This document shows positions 1 to 5,298 of a DNA stretch of 5,298 bases, piece after piece. Every line of letters starts with the position of its first letter. The stretch's first letter is position 1. The notes beneath the pieces were generated by a model that was not told where the DNA came from, did no database searches, and saw nothing but the letters and a program-made list of their open reading frames with translations. The stretch comes from Bacteroidota bacterium (GTDB lineage Bacteria > Bacteroidota > Bacteroidia > Chitinophagales > Chitinophagaceae): positions 1 through 5,298 of the forward strand of contig JAEWJV010000003.1 in NCBI GenBank assembly GCA_023386395.1, read 5' to 3'. The position numbers and the translations under genes are program-made.

Positions 1-817
1 CCGCTTCCAAAACAGTAACAATATTTTTTGTATGATAAATACCCGGCAAATCGAGCAGGAAAGTATGATGTTCATCTTTTCTTACATCAACCACTTCTGC
101 TTTCAGATGATTGTTTTCATAGTTAAAGTCCTGTACATAAAAATTTTGCTGTGCAAAAATCAGCGGCGCATTTTTCTCTTTAGCCGAAGATTCAAATACG
201 GGTCTTGTTTCATCCACAACTTCACCAATGATTGCAGGAATATTTTGCTTGATGATACCGGCCTTTTCATAGGCTATTTTTTCAAGTGTATCGCCCAGTA
301 TTTGCGTATGATCGTAACCAATATTTGTTATTATTGAAATTTCGGGCAAAATAATATTCGTGCTGTCAAGCCTGCCGCCAAGCCCTGTTTCTATAATAGC
401 TATATCCACATTTTGCGCAGCAAAATATTCAAACGCCATTGTAACTGTTATCTCGAAAAAAGAAGGTTCAAGGCGTTCAATCTGTGGCTTAATTCTTTCA
501 GTGAAATCAATAATAAATTCTTTAGTGCACATTACACCATTCACTTTTATTCTTTCCCTGAAATCTTTTAAATGCGGCGATGTATATAAGCCTGTTTTAT
601 AACCGGCAGTTTGCAAAATGGCAGCCAGTATATGGCTAACGGAACCTTTGCCATTCGTGCCTGCAATATGAATGCTCTTAAATTTTTTTTGCGGGTTATT
701 TAATGCGGCGCAAAGCTGTTTTGTATTGGTTAAATCTTTCTTGTAGGCATCCGTGCCAATGTGGCTGAACATGGGCAACTGTTCGTATAAATATGCAAGC
801 GTATCAGCGTACGTCAT
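1..817 (-). CDS. folC: Folylpolyglutamate synthase / dihydrofolate synthase, N-terminal 272 residues (gene continues past the window edge)
   Basis: FolC joins L-glutamate to dihydropteroate (giving dihydrofolate) and/or to reduced folates (giving polyglutamates) with ATP, in the cytoplasm. The frame is open from an ATG at 815-817 to base 1 with no stop, so about 272 of a usual 420-440 residues are visible. Mur-ligase-family signatures seen: ATP-binding loop AGTNGKGS at 52-59, TSPHL at 79-83, ETGLGGRLDSTN at 143-154, TNIGYDH at 164-170 and EKAGIIK at 184-190; the KAGI lysine is carbamylated in studied relatives. The start fits because the first 50 residues resemble what I recall of Bacteroidota FolC N-termini; no Shine-Dalgarno is visible. 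It lies 121 nt after accC behind a terminator, so it is probably transcribed separately. I see no frameshift. Whether it has both synthase activities cannot be read from this part. Confidence 0.95.
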   Translation of the reverse strand, partial: MTYADTLAYLYEQLPMFSHIGTDAYKKDLTNTKQLCAALNNPQKKFKSIHIAGTNGKGSVSHILAAILQTAGYKTGLYTSPHLKDFRERIKVNGVMCTKEFIIDFTERIKPQIERLEPSFFEITVTMAFEYFAAQNVDIAIIETGLGGRLDSTNIILPEISIITNIGYDHTQILGDTLEKIAYEKAGIIKQNIPAIIGEVVDETRPVFESSAKEKNAPLIFAQQNFYVQDFNYENNHLKAEVVDVRKDEHHTFLLDLPGIYHTKNIVTVLEA

Positions 818-880
818 ACTGCAAAGTAAAATGAAAGATATTGGATTTAGTATTGAATTGATATGAGCCTGCCTGGAATT

Positions 881-913
881 AAAAAAGCCGGAAAGCTTTT
901 ACACTTTCCGGCT
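881..913 (-). terminator. Rho-independent terminator after accC
   Basis: A perfect 10-bp stem pairs 886-895 (agccggaaag on the plus strand) with 904-913 (ctttccggct), around an 8-nt loop at 896-903. Read on the minus strand, the stem is followed at once by a run of six U (886-881, the first belonging to the stem). It begins 25 nt past the accC stop codon. The plus strand has no T-run after the stem, so it acts in one direction. A second TTTCCGG at 916-922 could pair with 888-894 as a weaker alternative stem. Confidence 0.88.
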
Positions 914-938
914 CGTTTCCGGTTTATCAATTTTAGTT

Positions 939-2276
939 TTATTCCATCACAAAAGTATCCAGGAATTTAGTAGTGAAATTGCCTTTGCGGAAATCTTCAT
1001 TCTTCATCAACTGGAGATGGAAAGGAATAGTTGTTTTTACTCCATCAATTACATATTCACTTAAAGCGCGGTACATGGTATCAATTGCTTCTTCACGAGT
1101 GCGGGCAACTGTTATAAGCTTACCGATCATAGAATCGTAATACGGTGGAATTACATAGCCGGCATACACGTGGCTGTCAACACGCACACCATGGCCACCG
1201 GGCGTATTTAGTACATTTATTCTGCCTGGTGATGGACGGAAATCATTATAAGGATCTTCCGCATTTATACGGCACTCAATGGCATGCATTTGCGGCACAT
1301 AATTTTCACCTGTTATTTTTTCACCCATGGCAATTTTGATCTGTTCTTTTATAAGATCGAAATTGATAACCTCTTCTGTAACGCAATGTTCTACCTGTAT
1401 GCGGGTGTTCATTTCCATGAAGTAGAAATTACGGTGTTTATCAACTAAAAATTCTATGGTTCCCACACTTTCGTAATTAATAGCCGAAGCAGCTTTAATA
1501 GCGGCGGCGCCCATTTTTTCACGAAGTTCAGGCGTCATAAAAGGCGAAGGGGATTCTTCCACTAATTTCTGGTGCCTGCGCTGAATGCTGCAATCGCGTT
1601 CACTTAAATGGCAAACCGTTCCATATTGGTCGCCTGCAACCTGTATTTCTATATGGCGTGGTTCTTCAACAAACTTTTCCATATAAATACCATCGTTTTT
1701 AAACGATGCGGCTGCTTCTGCTTTAGCCGTATTATAAGCACGTTCAATTTCACTTTCGCTCCATACAACACGCATGCCCTTACCGCCGCCGCCTGCAGTT
1801 GCCTTTAATATGATAGGATAACCTACTTCTTTTGCAAGCGATTTGGCTTCATCAATATCTTTTAATAAGCCTTCACCGCCGGGTACAACAGGCACGCCTG
1901 CCTTTATCATGGTTTCTTTGGCGGTTATTTTATCACCCATAGCATTAATCATGGATGGTGTGGGCCCGATGAATTTAATGCCATGATCGCCGCATATCTG
2001 CGCAAATTTTGAATTTTCTGCCAGGAAACCATAACCCGGGTGAATAGCATCTGCATTCGTAATTTCTGATGCGGCAATTATATGTGGAATATTAAGATAG
2101 GAATCGCTGCTTTGCGGTTTACCAATGCATACCGCCTCGTCGGCAAAGCGTACATGAAGACTGTCTTTATCGGCAGTAGAATAAACGGCCACCGTTTTAA
2201 TGCCCATTTCCCTGCAGGTTCTTATAACACGAAGGGCAATTTCGCCACGGTTGGCTATGAGTATTTTTTTAAACAC
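939..2276 (-). CDS. accC: Acetyl-CoA carboxylase, biotin carboxylase subunit
   Basis: AccC uses ATP and bicarbonate to carboxylate the biotin carried by AccB, the first half-reaction of malonyl-CoA synthesis in the cytoplasm. At 445 residues it has the usual bacterial length (E. coli about 449). Seen in order: N-terminal domain opening [29 protein letters not shown] at 79-88; ATP-grasp core with K116, K158 and Gly-rich loop AGGGGKGM at 161-168; HQKLVEE at 235-241; metal and bicarbonate site E275, E288, N290, R292, Q294, V295, E296; C-terminal domain with ECRINAEDP from 334. The start is GTG at 2274-2276: no in-frame ATG lies upstream before a stop, and the next Met (25) would remove the conserved N-terminus. 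It follows accB by 99 nt. The usual EHPVTE after the active site reads EHCVTE here. A biotin carboxylase of another acyl-CoA carboxylase is less likely, given the adjacent short AccB. Confidence 0.97.
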   Translation of the reverse strand: MFKKILIANRGEIALRVIRTCREMGIKTVAVYSTADKDSLHVRFADEAVCIGKPQSSDSYLNIPHIIAASEITNADAIHPGYGFLAENSKFAQICGDHGIKFIGPTPSMINAMGDKITAKETMIKAGVPVVPGGEGLLKDIDEAKSLAKEVGYPIILKATAGGGGKGMRVVWSESEIERAYNTAKAEAAASFKNDGIYMEKFVEEPRHIEIQVAGDQYGTVCHLSERDCSIQRRHQKLVEESPSPFMTPELREKMGAAAIKAASAINYESVGTIEFLVDKHRNFYFMEMNTRIQVEHCVTEEVINFDLIKEQIKIAMGEKITGENYVPQMHAIECRINAEDPYNDFRPSPGRINVLNTPGGHGVRVDSHVYAGYVIPPYYDSMIGKLITVARTREEAIDTMYRALSEYVIDGVKTTIPFHLQLMKNEDFRKGNFTTKFLDTFVME

Positions 2277-2282
2277 GTTTCT

Positions 2283-2375
2283 AATTTGAAAATTTGAAAA
2301 TGTAATAATTTGAAAACGCTAACGACAATCTGAAAACCTGAATTTTCAAATTTTCAAATTGCCATTATTTTCAAA
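2283..2375. repeat. Inverted repeat built from TTTGAAAA octamers between accB and accC
   Basis: The octamer TTTGAAAA occurs at 2285-2292, 2293-2300 and 2309-2316, and its reverse complement TTTTCAAA at 2343-2350, 2351-2358 and 2368-2375. The inner copies form a perfect 19-bp inverted repeat, 2283-2301 against 2342-2360, with a 40-nt spacer. Diverged units (TCTGAAAA at 2329-2336) lie in the spacer. The array fills the gap between the genes: its last copy abuts the accB stop codon (2376-2378). In the accB-accC transcript it could fold into a long AU-rich hairpin just ahead of the accC start. There is no T-run after it, so I do not call it a terminator. It may be an intergenic family repeat or a local RNA element; function unknown. 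Confidence 0.85.
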
Positions 2376-2861
2376 TTATGGTTCCACTAAAAACAGGGGC
2401 TGATCGTATTCAACAGGGCTTGCATCTTCAACAAGTATTTTTACAATTTTACCGCTCACTTCACTTTCAATTTCATTAAAGAGTTTCATTGCTTCTATAA
2501 TGCAAACCACTTTGCCCGGTGCAATTTCATCCCCAACTCCCACAAAATCGGGTTTATCAGGGGCTGGTCTTTTATAAAAAGTACCGATCATCGGGCTTTT
2601 TATGGTGATAAGATTATCTGTTTTTAAAGGAGTAGTTGCAGCTGCGGCGGCAGTTGTTGTGGCTGGTGGCTGCGGAAGGGCCGCGGCCTGTGGCTGAACA
2701 TACAGCGGCGCCTGTACCGGAAATTGCTGTATTTCAGGTTGATAAACCTTGTCTCTTTTTTGTTTGATTAATATTTTAAAATCTTTTTCTTCAATGCTTA
2801 ATTCCCCTATGTTGCTTTTATTTACAAGCTTAATAAGTTCCTGAATTTGTTTATAATCCAT
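2376..2861 (-). CDS. accB: Acetyl-CoA carboxylase, biotin carboxyl carrier protein
   Basis: AccB carries the biotin that AccC carboxylates and that the carboxyltransferase then uses to make malonyl-CoA. The 161-residue product has the standard layout: a short N-terminal segment (about 1-38), a flexible Pro/Ala/Thr/Gln-rich linker (about 41-80), and a C-terminal biotinyl domain (about 84-161). The biotin acceptor is K126 in EAMK (123-126), 35 residues from the C-terminus as expected. The segment around 96-112 matches the 'thumb' found in acetyl-CoA-carboxylase carriers and absent from many other biotinyl domains, which supports true AccB. The start is the ATG at 2859-2861; the leader just upstream is A/T-rich without a Shine-Dalgarno. 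It is followed by accC on the same strand, the common bacterial pair. The gene often found upstream of accB in other bacteria, efp, is absent; bshC is there instead. Confidence 0.96.
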   Translation of the reverse strand: MDYKQIQELIKLVNKSNIGELSIEEKDFKILIKQKRDKVYQPEIQQFPVQAPLYVQPQAAALPQPPATTTAAAAATTPLKTDNLITIKSPMIGTFYKRPAPDKPDFVGVGDEIAPGKVVCIIEAMKLFNEIESEVSGKIVKILVEDASPVEYDQPLFLVEP

Positions 2862-3060
2862 AATTTAATTTTTGGGGTTATTTATATGATTTTAGTGAAA
2901 AAGGGCAGGCAAAATAGGTAAAAATTGCACAAAACGGCCAATTTTTGTGAAAAACAGGTGTTTCCTGAGAAAATATATTTTTTAAAAACTGCTTCATTTT
3001 TTGCATACAATAGTATATAAGCAATGCCGGGTTTTTATTGTTGCCATCAGCATGTAGTTT
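2862..3060 (-). promoter_or_regulatory. AT-rich gap upstream of accB, probable promoter region
   Basis: This 199-nt gap separates bshC from accB and has no convincing terminator. It holds A/T tracts, including the 12-nt palindrome AAAATATATTTT at 2970-2981 and TTTTTAAAAA just beyond. A weak Bacteroidota-like promoter can be drawn on the minus strand: TTG at 2941-2939 and TATTTTG at 2916-2910, 22 nt apart. This is one base short of the TAnnTTTG form, so it is only a candidate. Two overlapping, mutually exclusive inverted repeats sit between these elements: 2920-2927 with 2939-2946, and 2928-2934 with 2943-2949. That a promoter lies here is inferred from gap length and composition. Confidence 0.35.
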
Positions 3061-4653
3061 TTACCGGATCAATATAGCGAACTGCTGGCTGAAAGCGGCT
3101 GAAGTTGCAAAAACATCTTTAAAAAAAGATGGCTTTGAACCGGCATAAAATGCCGAAAAATTCTCTACTCTCTCCTGCAGGTTTCCGGCAGGAAAAAGTT
3201 GCTTTTTTATTTTTTGCAACTGAATCTGGTCTGTAACATATTTCTTTTTTTCTGCGCGGAGCATTTTTTTCTCAAGGCCCGAAAGCCCTTTGAGCGTTTT
3301 CACTTTTAATGCTGCAATATGCTGAACAAGCGTAGTATCTATTTTTGAAGCAATGCCAGAAATTTCATCATACAATAATTCAGCTTGTGTAAACTCTGCC
3401 TCAAGGCTGGTAATATTAGTGCTGTGTTCGTGCACAAACCGGTTCATTAAAAGATGTTCATCTTCAAAAAAATCACCGGCAGAAAAATCCATCGCTTTTA
3501 TCTTTCCTGCAGTTCTTTCATCAACCAGTAAAAATGAATTGCGCAAAACAAGCATAGGGTATGGAACATCCACTGCCTTAAAAACATCTTTTAATTCAAG
3601 CCAGTAAGCCAGCTCGCCGCCACCGCCAACGAAAATAATGTTTGGCAAAATGGTTTCCTGAAAAGCGCCGCGTAAAATAACATTAGGGCTGAAACGTTCA
3701 GGATGTTCGTCAAGTTCCTTTAATATTTCATCAAGCGACCATTCCAGTTTCAAGCCTTCTACCTTAAATCCTTCACCTTCTGCTTCAATCCGCTCCCGCT
3801 TATCATCAATTAAATAAAACAGGTTTATCTGCCGGCCGCTCGCCTGTACTTTGTAATGCGCTTCAAGCTGTTTTGTTGTTGTGGCAACGGCTTTATTTGA
3901 AAATTGTTCTTTTAATTCTTTTTCAATTACAGGCTGAAAAAGTTTTTTAAGGGCAGCATTATCAGGAATTAAAACAATTAATCCATATTCTCCAAACAAA
4001 GCGTTTAATAAATGAAGCGTTGCCTGCTGAATAGTTGTTTTTTCTTTATAGGCAGAACGAAAAAGCTCCATCAATTCTTTACCATACGGCAATACGCTAA
4101 GCTGTCCTTCTATCTCATTCAACACCTGCAGCAGAGCTTTATCAACACACATCCGGCCAACAGCACCGGTTTGTTTTGTTTGCCAGGTATACTTTACCTG
4201 ATTAATAGTAATATTATTCAGTTCATCAAGATCTGCATCTTCGCTGCCCATAAAATAAACCGGCACAAAATGTTTTTCTTTATGAGAAACATTTAGCTCT
4301 TCGGCAATCTTTATAACATGAAAAATTTTATAGACAACATATAAAGGCCCGGTGAAAATATTAGGCTGATGCGCTGTTGTAACGGTAAAAGTATTTTCGT
4401 TTAGCAACGACTGAATATTAGAAGACGTTTTTTCAGAAACGCTTAAGCCTTTATACTGTTGCTGAAGCTGCTGAACCAAAACCTGCCGGTGTTTAAACCC
4501 TTCTTTTTGAGCGATAGCAGCCGTTACACTTTCCGGTTGCGGACGAAGGTTATAAAAAGGCTGCAAGGCCTCAGCGTTATTTAAATAATCAATAACGAGC
4601 TTAGAAAAATATCCTGTCTTTTCGTAAGAAACATAACTACAGTGTGTATCCAT
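3061..4653 (-). CDS. bshC: Bacillithiol biosynthesis cysteine-adding enzyme BshC
   Basis: BshC is assigned the last step of bacillithiol synthesis, joining cysteine to glucosaminyl-malate; bacillithiol is the low-molecular-weight thiol of many Firmicutes and Bacteroidota. The 530-residue product is close to the family length of about 540. Family blocks seen: TAHQPNIFTGPLYVVYK at 93-109 (nucleotide-binding-like core), PVYFMGSEDADLDELN at 131-146, RGAFQETILPNIIFVGGGGELAYW at 328-351, PMLVLRNSF at 366-374, then a charged helical region from about 410 to 480 that fits the family's C-terminal coiled coil, and LFPAGNLQERVENF at 486-499. The start is ATG at 4651-4653, without Shine-Dalgarno. It follows rimO by 44 nt, suggesting one transcript. 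The bshA and bshB genes are not in the window. The EDAD block differs from the EDHD I recall for Bacillus BshC. Confidence 0.93.
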   Translation of the reverse strand: MDTHCSYVSYEKTGYFSKLVIDYLNNAEALQPFYNLRPQPESVTAAIAQKEGFKHRQVLVQQLQQQYKGLSVSEKTSSNIQSLLNENTFTVTTAHQPNIFTGPLYVVYKIFHVIKIAEELNVSHKEKHFVPVYFMGSEDADLDELNNITINQVKYTWQTKQTGAVGRMCVDKALLQVLNEIEGQLSVLPYGKELMELFRSAYKEKTTIQQATLHLLNALFGEYGLIVLIPDNAALKKLFQPVIEKELKEQFSNKAVATTTKQLEAHYKVQASGRQINLFYLIDDKRERIEAEGEGFKVEGLKLEWSLDEILKELDEHPERFSPNVILRGAFQETILPNIIFVGGGGELAYWLELKDVFKAVDVPYPMLVLRNSFLLVDERTAGKIKAMDFSAGDFFEDEHLLMNRFVHEHSTNITSLEAEFTQAELLYDEISGIASKIDTTLVQHIAALKVKTLKGLSGLEKKMLRAEKKKYVTDQIQLQKIKKQLFPAGNLQERVENFSAFYAGSKPSFFKDVFATSAAFSQQFAILIR

Positions 4654-4697
4654 TTGCGATGCAAATTAAGGCACTAAACAACACGTTCCGCTACCGG

Positions 4698-5298
4698 CTA
4701 TATAACTTCTCCTTCCAGGTCGTAATCGAAGGCGTTGGTTATTTTTACCTGTATAAACTGGCCCGGCTGTAACTTTTTGCCTGATTGAATAATTACTTCG
4801 TTATCCACCTCTACGCTGTCAAATTCTGTGCGGGCCAAATAGCGGCCTGCTTCTTTTTTATCTACGATAACTTTAAATATTTTGCCTACTTTTTCTGCAT
4901 TTTTTTCATAGCTTATTTCCTGCTGCACTTCCATTATTTCTTCTGCACGTTTTTGTTTTTCAGCAGCAGGCACATCATCAACAAGGTTATAACCGCTGGT
5001 GCCTTCTTCATGCGAATATGTAAACACACCTACCCTGTCAAAACGTTGCTCCTGCAAAAAAGATTTCAGTTCTTCCACATCATTCCTTCTTTCACCAGGA
5101 AAGCCAGCTATTAAAGTAGTGCGTAAACATATACCCGGCACTTTATCACGGATGGTATTTAATGTTTCAATGATTTCTGCTTTAGTACTTTGGCGTTTCA
5201 TTAGCTGCAGCATGCGGTCGCTTGCATGTTGCAAAGGCATGTCGAGATAATTGCAGATGTTTTCACGTTCACGCATTACATCCAATACTTCAAACGGA
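4698..5298 (-). CDS. rimO: Ribosomal protein S12 methylthiotransferase RimO, C-terminal part (5' end outside the window)
   Basis: RimO is a radical-SAM enzyme with two iron-sulfur clusters that adds a methylthio group to a conserved aspartate of ribosomal protein S12. The frame is open to the window edge; in-frame codons continue above 5285 (PFEVLDVM), so the TTG at 5283-5285 is not the true start. About 199 of a usual 430-440 residues are visible. Seen: NYLDMPLQHASD and LRTTLIAGFPGE (second half of the radical-SAM barrel), RFDRVGVFTYSHEEGT, then a C-terminal TRAM domain of about 70 residues that includes RTEFDSVEVDNEV. That EVDNEV block and the visible layout favour RimO over its relative MiaB. 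The CxxxCxxC cluster motif and the N-terminal domain would lie beyond the window. The stop is TAG at 4698-4700, and bshC follows closely. Confidence 0.94.
   Translation of the reverse strand, partial: PFEVLDVMRERENICNYLDMPLQHASDRMLQLMKRQSTKAEIIETLNTIRDKVPGICLRTTLIAGFPGERRNDVEELKSFLQEQRFDRVGVFTYSHEEGTSGYNLVDDVPAAEKQKRAEEIMEVQQEISYEKNAEKVGKIFKVIVDKKEAGRYLARTEFDSVEVDNEVIIQSGKKLQPGQFIQVKITNAFDYDLEGEVI

Noticed and set aside
32..602. Plus-strand open frames at 32-337 and 360-602
   Set aside because: They lie antisense to folC, whose frame carries all the family motifs; the plus-strand products have no recognisable domain.
1..817. folC and rimO as truncated pseudogenes
   Set aside because: Both are cut only by the window edges; the visible frames are intact and their motifs complete.
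835..850. TATCTTTC on the minus strand as a folC -7 promoter element (within the 818-880 leader)
   Set aside because: It matches TAnnTTTG except for the last base, but no TTG lies at a suitable distance upstream, so it is not better than chance in AT-rich DNA.
1145..2297. Plus-strand open frames at 1145-1339, 1608-1808 and 2082-2297
   Set aside because: They are antisense to accC and have low-complexity, Phe/His/Cys-rich products typical of shadow frames.
2283..2375. CRISPR-like array in the accB-accC gap
   Set aside because: The units are 8 bp, occur in both orientations and lack regular unique spacers.
3003..3027. Possible terminator after bshC around the GCAT...ATGC bases
   Set aside because: The pairing is only 4 bp with an AT-rich interior and no U-run, so I cannot say that bshC transcripts end here.
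4654..4697. Short palindromes TTGCGATGCAA and CCGCTACCGG between rimO and bshC as a terminator or operator
   Set aside because: The stems are at most 4 bp and no T-run follows on the minus strand.
3353..5250. Plus-strand open frames at 3353-3607, 4012-4296, 4785-5114 and 4999-5250
   Set aside because: They are antisense to bshC and rimO; no motifs, and two of them overlap each other in different frames.

Overview
The window reads as a stretch of chromosome from a member of the Bacteroidota, most likely the Chitinophagaceae or a close relative. The reasons are moderately AT-rich DNA, start sites without Shine-Dalgarno sequences, a bacillithiol-synthesis gene of the type common in that phylum, and protein wording (for example [10 protein letters not shown] in AccB and the FolC N-terminus) that resembles sequences I recall from it. 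The placement is an inference; there is no rRNA or other marker.

All five genes lie on the minus strand, so transcription runs from high to low coordinates. From 5298 downwards they are: the C-terminal part of rimO (5' end outside the window); bshC, 44 nt after rimO; a 199-nt AT-rich gap that probably holds the promoter for the fatty-acid genes; accB; a 99-nt gap filled with a TTTGAAAA-based inverted repeat; accC, with a GTG start; an intrinsic terminator; and the first 272 codons of folC, which runs off the low end. No gene-free stretch exceeds 200 nt. I see no tRNA, rRNA, insertion sequence, CRISPR array or attachment site.

Functionally this is housekeeping. AccB and AccC are the biotin carrier and biotin carboxylase of acetyl-CoA carboxylase, the first committed step of fatty-acid synthesis; the carboxyltransferase subunits are not in the window. 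RimO is a radical-SAM enzyme that methylthiolates ribosomal protein S12. BshC adds cysteine in the last step of bacillithiol synthesis. FolC makes dihydrofolate and polyglutamylates folates. Only accB and accC clearly share a pathway. rimO and bshC look co-transcribed by spacing, and folC is separated from accC by the terminator.

I do not see a new biological system here. The items most worth a second look are the six-copy octamer inverted repeat between accB and accC, the overlapping alternative hairpins upstream of accB, and a few family-level residue deviations in AccC and BshC.
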